NCBI GenBank assembly: GCA_963930645.1
Contig: OZ005648.1
Span: 249,217,436 to 249,281,435, forward strand
DNA length: 64,000 bases
Direction: 5' to 3'
Source of the DNA: Salticus scenicus
Lineage: Eukaryota > Arthropoda > Arachnida > Araneae > Salticidae
The position numbers were made by a program, and so were the translations under genes. The notes below the pieces were generated by a model that saw only the letters and a program-made list of their open reading frames with translations, was not told the DNA's origin and did no database searches. Numbering within the stretch: the stretch's first letter is position 1; each line of letters starts with the position of its first letter. Shown one piece after another: positions 47,609-56,695 of this stretch.

Positions 47609-49222
47609 ATGTCAGAGACTAATTATATTGTAAATGTACCGGACAGGCGCGAAAAGTCGCAAATTTATCATGTCAATTTACTAAAACCTTACGTGCAGAG
47701 AGCAGAAATCGTAAATGTATTAATAGAGGAAAATTGGGATAATAAAACGACGGAGGCCGACTTAGAAATACCTTATCCTATAACTGACCCGGAAGAATTT
47801 GACCTCAATATGGTAATTAGGGACAGTAATTTAGGAAGTCGTTGCACAAAAGCCCAACAGGAGCAATTAGGAGCATTACTAATTAAACACAAGAAAGTGT
47901 TTTCCAATATTCCAGGCCGAACGAATTTAATTGAGCATGATATTGAATTGACTAGTGATAAACCCGTTAGAATGAAGCCATATAGGACGTCACCTCGACA
48001 AACCGACATCCTGAAATCCGAAATCCAGCGTATGTTAGAATTGGGCATAATTAAGGAAGGGGAGTCAGATTATACCTCGCCTATGATATTAGTAGAGGCC
48101 CTTGGCAGAGAACCCCGCCCGTGCGTTGATTATCGCCAGTTAAATGAGATAACTCGTGCCGAATTTTTCCCTTTGCCTAACATAGAAGAGAGGGTAGAGC
48201 AAGTGGCAGCATCAAAATTTATTACCGTGATTGACTTAACTAAAGGGTATTGGCAAATACCTTTAACCCCTAACGCACAACGTTTAGCGACATTTGTAAC
48301 TAGTTTCGGTTTATATCAACCTTTGGTAATGCCATTTGGACTTGTCTCCGCCCCGTATAGGTTTTCAAAATTCATGAGTATTCTATTAAAGGGACTAGAA
48401 AGTTTTTGTTTGCCTTACCTTGACGATATGGCTATCTTTCCTAATTCATGGGAAGAGCATTTAGAACATTTAGATATAGTTCTAAAGCGGGTAACCAAGG
48501 CAAAATTAACCATTAAATTAGCCAAGTGTAAATTTGCCCAGGAGACGGTCAAATATTTAGGGCATGTTGTAGGGAAAGGACGTAGGAAACCGTCCGATAT
48601 TAAAATTAAGGCCATTACTGATTTCCCAGCTCCAAAATCAAAAACGGAAATTAGAAGGTTTTTAGGGATGTGCGGATATTACTCCCGATACATAAAAAAC
48701 TATGCAATAATAGTAGAACCGCTGACCCGAGCTTTAAGAGGGAAAACGAAAAAGGAAAAAGTAGACTGGAGTCCCGAAATGGAGAAGGCTTTTAGGGAGT
48801 TAAAAGATAAACTCACCCGTGACCCAGTACTGTACGCTCCTGATTATACTAAGGAGTTTATTATTCAAAGTGACGCCTCAGATAAGGGGATAGGTATTAT
48901 CATGGCTCAAAGGCAAGGAGATGAAGAACATCCAATTCTGTACTTAAGTCGAAAATTTACTAAGGCAGAGAAAAACTATAGCACAACCGAAAAGGAATGT
49001 GCTGGGATCATTTTCGCAGTGAAAAAGTTAAAACATTACCTGGATGGTCAAAAATTTACCATAGAAACTGATCACAACCCATTAATATGGTTAAAGAGAA
49101 ATGCGGGAAACAATCCCAGATTAATGCGGTGGGCGTTAACCTTGCAGCCCTTTAACTATGAAATCCGACACAGACCAGGAAAAGACATTCCTCATGTGGA
49201 CTGTTTGAGTCGGGTGGATTAA
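47609..49222 (+). pseudogene. pol: Reverse transcriptase-RNase H part of the upstream copy, downstream of the nonsense codon
   Basis: This is the in-frame remainder after the stop at 47555, counted from the first downstream ATG (537 residues). It contains reverse transcriptase motif A (ITVIDLTKGYW), the YLDD box and RNase H motifs (SDAS, TEKEC, ETDHNP), all intact. Codon 1211 of the full frame is CCT (Pro) here because of C at 48440; the downstream copy has TCT (Ser). The site is five residues past YLDD, where related elements usually carry Ser. The internal ATG is a formal start only; I see no promoter or re-initiation signal, so I treat it as the broken 3' half of gag-pol. Confidence 0.75.
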
Positions 49223-49432
49223 AAGTTATCTGTAAGAAATTTTGTATATAGTTTATTATTATTAGTATTGTTTTATTATGTTAATTAATTTGTAATTTGA
49301 AACTTGTAACTTTAGTGTAAATTTAAGTATTGTTTAGTCAGGAAGATTAGCCTCTCTAGAATTGCTTTGATGCACCCTAACCTAATTTGATTGCAGAGAT
49401 TTTCTGGAGTTTCAACCCCAGAAAACCATCTT

Positions 49433-49445
49433 AAGGGGGGGGAAG
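49433..49445 (+). other. Polypurine tract of unit 1
   Basis: An AAGGGGGGGGAAG purine run with eight G ends just before the second LTR (49447). It is the expected primer for plus-strand DNA synthesis. The 3' untranslated stretch from the pol stop to here is about 210 bp with no further frame. Confidence 0.85.
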
Positions 49446-49446
49446 T

Positions 49447-50216
49447 TGTGGCATACAGCCCCCCTTCCAATTAATTAAAGTTGGCCAGACCTTAATCTCT
49501 ACACAGAGCAGGTGTGCAGATACTTACAATAGTTTGGCTCCAGACTGTCTCGAACTGTGACACTAAAGTACAAAGAAGCTGCCCTGATGGTACGCCCTGA
49601 TGGTCGTGAGAACATTGGAGTTTCCGAGGAATTTCTTCGGCCCGACGGAAAGGCGCCCGCCCGCTCAGCGAATGAGAGAGGAGCGCGGGTTGCCATCGAG
49701 AGAACGAGTTTTCCCAGGAACAGAGCTGGAAGCAGAGAGTCGGGGATTCGTATCTTGTCTTCGGCCAGTGAAGGTCGGAGGGTTTTTTCTTGTCCCGTTT
49801 ACCAGGAGAGGTAACGAGACATTTAATGATTTTTTGTGTTCCTCTAGGAGCAGAGAACACAGGTCAGCGTATTTTCTGTCACCGGCGAAGGTGCAGGTCA
49901 GCTCATAAGAGACTTTGTACGTAAAATTATCCTAGGACTGAGCTATATCTTTTCTGTACCGGGAACGGTGCAAGGATTGTTTCAGTAAATCGAATTTAGG
50001 ATCACGGAGATCCACTGAAACTGTTTGTTAAAAGCATCAACTCAACTGTAGCTCCTGGCCATTGTATATAATCCTCCAACATCAATATTGTAACTAAAGG
50101 TTGTACATAGAATCTTGTTTAAATTTTAATTAAATTAATTTTCTTATCAACTTCTGCTGTGACGGGATTTTCTTCTTCGCTACCAGAACCCTCGCCCGAA
50201 ATTCCAAAACGCCACA
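49447..50216 (+). repeat. LTR 2 (shared middle LTR)
   Basis: It serves as 3' LTR of the upstream unit and 5' LTR of the downstream unit. By eye it is identical to LTR 3 and differs from LTR 1 at one base (49699 A). TATA-like box at 50065-50071. No target duplication lies at either edge, consistent with recombination rather than separate insertion. Confidence 0.95.
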
Positions 50217-50228
50217 GCTATACTAACT

Positions 50229-50239
50229 TGGTGGCAGCG
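50229..50239 (+). other. Primer-binding site, unit 2
   Basis: Same TGGTGGCAGCG as in unit 1, 12 bp after the LTR edge. Confidence 0.6.
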
Positions 50240-50520
50240 CTAGAAGGATGATTGTTGGAGAATACTACACTGCCTGAAGAAGTACGGACTACGGACGATA
50301 GAAACGTGATAGACTCAATGGAAGGATAAACGCAGCGGAGTACGTCGAATCATCAAATCAACGGAGGATACATCTACGTCGCATCGCCTAGAATCTCCAA
50401 GACAGAGAGGAGAGCCCTCAGCCGGAACCCATCCCGAATTCCATACGGAGTGCCGATCCGAGAGCCATCATAAGTGCCAGAAGGAAGGACGGAACTCGAG
50501 CAAACGACAACAAAACAGGG

Positions 50521-51253
50521 GTGAGTCAAACTTTTCTAGTGAGGCTGTAAAATTTTTGTTATTTAAGGTATTAGATGATAAATGTATAAAGTTAAAAGTT
50601 ATTTAGAAATTTATTAAGGGAGAGTAAACCTTAAATTAGCATTGTTTTTGGAAAAATTAAAAATGTGGCATATCACAAATATTAGAAACTCTAAGTAAAA
50701 ACAGGGAGGAATTTAAATTATAGGTAAATTTAATTTAAATATAACTCATATTTGTTTAGTTTGGAAAAATATTAATTGATTTGCACATATTTGATTATCT
50801 TGTTTTAAATGAGAAAGATTATATTTGAAAACAGATATTATTTGAGAAAACAAAAAGGGTGTTAAAATATCTTGAGAAAGATAACACAGTAATTTCATAT
50901 TGTTTTGTGTAAATTTATGAAAATTAAAAGTGAATCAAATAAGTTACGGAAAGAGGTTTCTTTCCTGGAAAGGGTTGTGACTTGTGATTTCAAATATTTC
51001 AAATTTAATGTATAGAATTGAATGTTAAGTTTTAATTATTGGAATCGTGTTGTATTGGAATTTTATACACCCCAAAAATTTGCAAAATTGAATTATAGGT
51101 TTTATTAGTGTAATTTTGTATATGTATTTTTTGGAATTGGGTAAAATTGTAAGAATTGTGTAAAAGTGTTAGGAATTGTGTAAAAGTGTTAGGTATTGTG
51201 TAGAAATTTTTTTTTGGGAATTGTGTAAGATTAAATTGTGAATTTAGAATTAG
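50521..51253 (+). other. Candidate leader intron, unit 2
   Basis: Same donor-like gtgagtc and acceptor-like gaattag boundaries, AT-rich content and two 20-bp tandem units (51154-51193) as in unit 1. No difference between the copies was noticed. Confidence 0.4.
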
Positions 51254-51259
51254 GTAAAC

Positions 51260-54200
51260 ATGTCAGATTTAGGGCAGTATAGGAAAGCGGAACTGCAAGA
51301 GCTCGCAGTCGAATTCGGAGTGATTGTTGAAACTTCGGATAGGATAAGTGATATCATAGGGAAAATTCAAAAGTCTCCAGATTACGATAAAGACCTAGCC
51401 CTAGCTCAAATTAAGTTAATACGGGAGGATCTCTTAGAAAGAAAGGCGGAAGAGAAAAGGAAGGCGGAAAAGATTGCGGAAAGGGAGGCTGAAGAGAAAA
51501 AAATCGCTGAAAGAGAAGCGGAAAGGAAACATGAATTAGAGTTAGAAAAACTTAAAATAGCCCAAAATTCAGAAACAGTAAGTCTAGCTTCGACTCGTAG
51601 CGAACGCCCCAGCCGACAATCACTAAAATCGGTTATGCAAAAATTTGAACCGGAGAAATCGGACATGGCATTATTTCTTGCGTTATTCCAAAGACAAGCT
51701 AGGAAGTTAGAAATAGATGACGAGGATCTAGTGACTAATTTATTAGCTTTATTGCCCGTAGAAATCGCGGAATTAATTTTAAAAGAACCCCAAGAAATTA
51801 GTGACGATTTTGAGAAAGTCAAACAAATGCTATTAGATCGATTTAAATTAAGTCCGGAAAATTTTAGAATTAAATTTATGCAACACCAAAAACAACCGGG
51901 AACTCTTTGGCATGATCTAGCTTATGATTTAGATACATATTTAAATGGGTGGTTAGAGGGAGTAGAAGTGACAAATTTTGAGGATCTAAAGAAATTAATG
52001 GTGGCCGACCAGTTAAAGAAACGGGCTAATTTCGAAATGAAAGATCATTTCATAGATTCGTGGAGCTCTCTCAATGAACCGCGAGAGTTAGCTAAGAAGT
52101 TTGACGCGTACGAGTCAGTTCGCAGAAATAATAAGAAAAGTTGGACCCCGAAACCACCACTAGAAAAGAAATTAGATAAACCTCGCAACTTTGATAAAAA
52201 TAGGGTTGAGAAAAATGCCCCAGAACAAAAAAATTGGAGGGATAAGTCTGATCTGACGGAAAGGTCTAAATTATTTGAGGCCCGAAAACCTATTGTTTGC
52301 TATGTGTGCTCTTCCCCCGATCACATTAAGCCAAATTGCCCAGTCTGGAAAAGCAGACAAGAGAAGGCTGAAAAAGTAAATCACGTAGGAGACGCTGAGA
52401 ATTTAAACCCGGCTTTTGAACCTTATTTAAGTGAAGCCAAGATAAATGGGGAAAAGTTTACCATTTTACGTGATTCTGGGACGTGCCTCGATATTGCCCC
52501 TCATAAAATAATTTCTAATGAGCAATTAAACGGGGAAACTGTGTGGGTTAAAGCAGCTTTAGCCAACGAAGTGAGATGTCTACCCATAGCCAATATTGAA
52601 TTAGAAATTGAGGGAATAGGGTTAATTAATACGAAAGCCGCGGTAGCGGATAAGGAAGTTCTCATGGATTATTATTTACTGGGAAATGAGACGCAGAAAT
52701 TAATCGAGAGAAAAAAACAAAAACCCGAATTAATCCATGCAGTCGAAACGCGGGCGAAAAGGCGTAAAAACGAAACTGCGCCAAAAACCAGTCTGGCGAG
52801 TGAAAGCGCTGGGAATGATCAGGGAGAGGCAGAAATGTCGCCAGAGAGCGAGCCTACGGAAACTCAGGGTACGGAAGAATCAATTTTCCTCCCCGAGTTA
52901 GAGGAGGATAGGATCACCGCTCTGGCGCACGTTGGGAAAAACGAGTTTCGCCAAGAGCAGGAAAAAGATGAAAGCTTGACAGAGTTGTGGGCGCGCGCGA
53001 AAGAGGAGAAATCGAATTTAACAATAGATCAAGGTTTGCTGTACAGAATTGCTACAGATCACAGAGGAGAAAAAAGACGTCAGCTAATTATTCCGCGGAA
53101 ATATAGGAATGAAATTTTGAATCTTTGTCACAGTTTAATATCCGGTCATGTGGCCATGACTAAAACTAAGGATAAATTGTTGCGATATTTTTTCTGGCCA
53201 AATATCATTAAAGAGGCTGAAGCCTATGTAAAATCGTGTGATCCTTGTCAGAAAATTGGGAAGGCAGGAGAGCAAAAAAAAGCCCCTCTTAAACTTGTTC
53301 CCATTATTACTGCAATTTTTACGCATATAAACTGTGATATTGAGGGACCACTCCCACCTTCAGAAAATCAAAATAAATATATGCTCACGGCTATGTGTTT
53401 AGCATCGAGGTATCCCGAGGCTATCCCGATACCCGATTCAAGGTCGGAAACAGTGATCGACGCGTTAATGATAGTATTTAGTAGAATGGGATTTCCGAAA
53501 GTAATCCAAACAGACTTAGGGGCTTGTTTTATGAGTAACTTAACCTCAACTTTCTTAGAAAAATTTGGAATTAAAATAACTCACAGTAGTGTGCACCACC
53601 CACAGACAAATTGCATTGAGCGTTGGCATCGTTCAGTTAAACGGTTATTGAAGGTAATCTGTTTAGAAAGTGGAGAAAGTTGGGAGAGGAGTTTACCCTA
53701 TGCTTTGTTAGCTTTGCGGACGGTAACACATGAATCAACGGGATTCAGCCCAGCCGAGTTGGTTCATGGGAGAAATCTGCGAACCCCGGAAACCCTGCTA
53801 TTTGAGAAATGGACAGAGCAGGAAGAGGAGCAAAACCCAGTGACGGAGTATGTTTTCGAATTGATAAACAGACTCCAAAGGTGTCAAGAGCTCGCAGGGG
53901 AGCAGATGGAGGAAAAAAGGGACAAACGCAAAATCTGGTATGACAGAAATGCGGTAAATCGGAAATTTAATCCCGGGGACAAAGTGCTGGTTTTAGCCAC
54001 AAGTAAACCCAATAAATTATCCGTATCATGGATAGGGCCAGGCACTATTGAGAGTCAAATGTCAGAGACTAATTATATTGTAAATGTACCGGACAGGCGC
54101 GAAAAGTCGCAAATTTATCATGTCAATTTACTAAAACCTTACGTGCAGAGAGCAGAAATCGTAAATGTATTAATAGAGGAAAATTGGGATAATAAAACGA

Positions 54201-55672
54201 CGGAGGCCGACTTAGAAATACCTTATCCTATAACTGACCCGGAAGAATTTGACCTCAATATGGTAATTAGGGACAGTAATTTAGGAAGTCGTTGCACAAA
54301 AGCCCAACAGGAGCAATTAGGAGCATTACTAATTAAACACAAGAAAGTGTTTTCCAATATTCCAGGCCGAACGAATTTAATTGAGCATGATATTGAATTG
54401 ACTAGTGATAAACCCGTTAGAATGAAGCCATATAGGACGTCACCTCGACAAACCGACATCCTGAAATCCGAAATCCAGCGTATGTTAGAATTGGGCATAA
54501 TTAAGGAAGGGGAGTCAGATTATACCTCGCCTATGATATTAGTAGAGGCCCTTGGCAGAGAACCCCGCCCGTGCGTTGATTATCGCCAGTTAAATGAGAT
54601 AACTCGTGCCGAATTTTTCCCTTTGCCTAACATAGAAGAGAGGGTAGAGCAAGTGGCAGCATCAAAATTTATTACCGTGATTGACTTAACTAAAGGGTAT
54701 TGGCAAATACCTTTAACCCCTAACGCACAACGTTTAGCGACATTTGTAACTAGTTTCGGTTTATATCAACCTTTGGTAATGCCATTTGGACTTGTCTCCG
54801 CCCCGTATAGGTTTTCAAAATTCATGAGTATTCTATTAAAGGGACTAGAAAGTTTTTGTTTGCCTTACCTTGACGATATGGCTATCTTTTCTAATTCATG
54901 GGAAGAGCATTTAGAACATTTAGATATAGTTCTAAAGCGGGTAACCAAGGCAAAATTAACCATTAAATTAGCCAAGTGTAAATTTGCCCAGGAGACGGTC
55001 AAATATTTAGGGCATGTTGTAGGGAAAGGACGTAGGAAACCGTCCGATATTAAAATTAAGGCCATTACTGATTTCCCAGCTCCAAAATCAAAAACGGAAA
55101 TTAGAAGGTTTTTAGGGATGTGCGGATATTACTCCCGATACATAAAAAACTATGCAATAATAGTAGAACCGCTGACCCGAGCTTTAAGAGGGAAAACGAA
55201 AAAGGAAAAAGTAGACTGGAGTCCCGAAATGGAGAAGGCTTTTAGGGAGTTAAAAGATAAACTCACCCGTGACCCAGTACTGTACGCTCCTGATTATACT
55301 AAGGAGTTTATTATTCAAAGTGACGCCTCAGATAAGGGGATAGGTATTATCATGGCTCAAAGGCAAGGAGATGAAGAACATCCAATTCTGTACTTAAGTC
55401 GAAAATTTACTAAGGCAGAGAAAAACTATAGCACAACCGAAAAGGAATGTGCTGGGATCATTTTCGCAGTGAAAAAGTTAAAACATTACCTGGATGGTCA
55501 AAAATTTACCATAGAAACTGATCACAACCCATTAATATGGTTAAAGAGAAATGCGGGAAACAATCCCAGATTAATGCGGTGGGCGTTAACCTTGCAGCCC
55601 TTTAACTATGAAATCCGACACAGACCAGGAAAAGACATTCCTCATGTGGACTGTTTGAGTCGGGTGGATTAA
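51260..55672 (+). CDS. gag-pol: Intact Gag-Pol polyprotein, Gmr1-type order (Gag-PR-IN-RT-RNase H)
   Basis: A single 1,470-residue frame with no stop or frameshift. Order: N-terminal helical region (1-50, loosely SAP-like), Lys/Glu-rich coiled-coil-like region (55-105), capsid-like region (120-290) whose C-terminal part recalls SCAN, CCHC knuckle (C347, C350, H355, C360), protease with DSG at 405-407, acidic linker (about 500-550), integrase HHCC finger (H624, H630, C660, C663), DDE core (D693, D752, E787), GPY/F module (about 905-960), reverse transcriptase (about 1040-1295; motif A D1142, YLDD 1203-1206), RNase H (D1355, E1394, D1421, D1464). RT, RNase H and GPY/F are Ty3/Gypsy-type, while integrase before RT is Copia-like, as in the Gmr1 clade. 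No envelope is present. All catalytic residues I can check are present, so the copy may be competent; expression is unknown. Confidence 0.93.
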   Translation: MSDLGQYRKAELQELAVEFGVIVETSDRISDIIGKIQKSPDYDKDLALAQIKLIREDLLERKAEEKRKAEKIAEREAEEKKIAEREAERKHELELEKLKIAQNSETVSLASTRSERPSRQSLKSVMQKFEPEKSDMALFLALFQRQARKLEIDDEDLVTNLLALLPVEIAELILKEPQEISDDFEKVKQMLLDRFKLSPENFRIKFMQHQKQPGTLWHDLAYDLDTYLNGWLEGVEVTNFEDLKKLMVADQLKKRANFEMKDHFIDSWSSLNEPRELAKKFDAYESVRRNNKKSWTPKPPLEKKLDKPRNFDKNRVEKNAPEQKNWRDKSDLTERSKLFEARKPIVCYVCSSPDHIKPNCPVWKSRQEKAEKVNHVGDAENLNPAFEPYLSEAKINGEKFTILRDSGTCLDIAPHKIISNEQLNGETVWVKAALANEVRCLPIANIELEIEGIGLINTKAAVADKEVLMDYYLLGNETQKLIERKKQKPELIHAVETRAKRRKNETAPKTSLASESAGNDQGEAEMSPESEPTETQGTEESIFLPELEEDRITALAHVGKNEFRQEQEKDESLTELWARAKEEKSNLTIDQGLLYRIATDHRGEKRRQLIIPRKYRNEILNLCHSLISGHVAMTKTKDKLLRYFFWPNIIKEAEAYVKSCDPCQKIGKAGEQKKAPLKLVPIITAIFTHINCDIEGPLPPSENQNKYMLTAMCLASRYPEAIPIPDSRSETVIDALMIVFSRMGFPKVIQTDLGACFMSNLTSTFLEKFGIKITHSSVHHPQTNCIERWHRSVKRLLKVICLESGESWERSLPYALLALRTVTHESTGFSPAELVHGRNLRTPETLLFEKWTEQEEEQNPVTEYVFELINRLQRCQELAGEQMEEKRDKRKIWYDRNAVNRKFNPGDKVLVLATSKPNKLSVSWIGPGTIESQMSETNYIVNVPDRREKSQIYHVNLLKPYVQRAEIVNVLIEENWDNKTTEADLEIPYPITDPEEFDLNMVIRDSNLGSRCTKAQQEQLGALLIKHKKVFSNIPGRTNLIEHDIELTSDKPVRMKPYRTSPRQTDILKSEIQRMLELGIIKEGESDYTSPMILVEALGREPRPCVDYRQLNEITRAEFFPLPNIEERVEQVAASKFITVIDLTKGYWQIPLTPNAQRLATFVTSFGLYQPLVMPFGLVSAPYRFSKFMSILLKGLESFCLPYLDDMAIFSNSWEEHLEHLDIVLKRVTKAKLTIKLAKCKFAQETVKYLGHVVGKGRRKPSDIKIKAITDFPAPKSKTEIRRFLGMCGYYSRYIKNYAIIVEPLTRALRGKTKKEKVDWSPEMEKAFRELKDKLTRDPVLYAPDYTKEFIIQSDASDKGIGIIMAQRQGDEEHPILYLSRKFTKAEKNYSTTEKECAGIIFAVKKLKHYLDGQKFTIETDHNPLIWLKRNAGNNPRLMRWALTLQPFNYEIRHRPGKDIPHVDCLSRVD

Positions 55673-55882
55673 AAGTTATCTGTAAGAAATTTTGTATATA
55701 GTTTATTATTATTAGTATTGTTTTATTATGTTAATTAATTTGTAATTTGAAACTTGTAACTTTAGTGTAAATTTAAGTATTGTTTAGTCAGGAAGATTAG
55801 CCTCTCTAGAATTGCTTTGATGCACCCTAACCTAATTTGATTGCAGAGATTTTCTGGAGTTTCAACCCCAGAAAACCATCTT

Positions 55883-55895
55883 AAGGGGGGGGAAG
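55883..55895 (+). other. Polypurine tract of unit 2
   Basis: Same AAGGGGGGGGAAG purine run, immediately before LTR 3 at 55897. Confidence 0.85.
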
Positions 55896-55896
55896 T

Positions 55897-56666
55897 TGTG
55901 GCATACAGCCCCCCTTCCAATTAATTAAAGTTGGCCAGACCTTAATCTCTACACAGAGCAGGTGTGCAGATACTTACAATAGTTTGGCTCCAGACTGTCT
56001 CGAACTGTGACACTAAAGTACAAAGAAGCTGCCCTGATGGTACGCCCTGATGGTCGTGAGAACATTGGAGTTTCCGAGGAATTTCTTCGGCCCGACGGAA
56101 AGGCGCCCGCCCGCTCAGCGAATGAGAGAGGAGCGCGGGTTGCCATCGAGAGAACGAGTTTTCCCAGGAACAGAGCTGGAAGCAGAGAGTCGGGGATTCG
56201 TATCTTGTCTTCGGCCAGTGAAGGTCGGAGGGTTTTTTCTTGTCCCGTTTACCAGGAGAGGTAACGAGACATTTAATGATTTTTTGTGTTCCTCTAGGAG
56301 CAGAGAACACAGGTCAGCGTATTTTCTGTCACCGGCGAAGGTGCAGGTCAGCTCATAAGAGACTTTGTACGTAAAATTATCCTAGGACTGAGCTATATCT
56401 TTTCTGTACCGGGAACGGTGCAAGGATTGTTTCAGTAAATCGAATTTAGGATCACGGAGATCCACTGAAACTGTTTGTTAAAAGCATCAACTCAACTGTA
56501 GCTCCTGGCCATTGTATATAATCCTCCAACATCAATATTGTAACTAAAGGTTGTACATAGAATCTTGTTTAAATTTTAATTAAATTAATTTTCTTATCAA
56601 CTTCTGCTGTGACGGGATTTTCTTCTTCGCTACCAGAACCCTCGCCCGAAATTCCAAAACGCCACA
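55897..56666 (+). repeat. LTR 3 (770 bp)
   Basis: Terminal LTR ending GCCACA, followed by the GTAT duplication. Carries A at 56149 like LTR 2. TATA-like box at 56515-56521. Confidence 0.95.
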
Positions 56667-56670
56667 GTAT
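56667..56670. repeat. Right target-site duplication GTAT
   Basis: Direct copy of 42993-42996, followed by the displaced tail of the interrupted R2 repeat (to about 56695). Confidence 0.75.
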
Positions 56671-56695
56671 GAGTGTAAAATAAAGTAAAAATATC

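Larger units (their letters stand above)
42997..56666 (+). mobile_element. Tandem Ty3/Gypsy (Gmr1-type) LTR retrotransposon, LTR-int-LTR-int-LTR
   Basis: Three LTRs (42997-43766, 49447-50216, 55897-56666) flank two internal regions of 5,680 bp, with an exact repeat period of 6,450 bp. One GTAT duplication encloses the whole block, and none separates the units. This is the structure expected from unequal LTR-LTR recombination between two copies at the same site; insertion of a concatemer or an assembly duplication are alternatives. The protein-coding region places integrase upstream of a Gypsy-type reverse transcriptase. No envelope-like frame exists between RNase H and the polypurine tract (about 210 bp). 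Near-identity of the LTRs implies very recent origin. Confidence 0.9.

Noticed and set aside
55673..55896. Possible third gene (envelope-like) after RNase H
   Set aside because: Only about 210 bp lie between the pol stop and the polypurine tract, with multiple stops. No frame fits.
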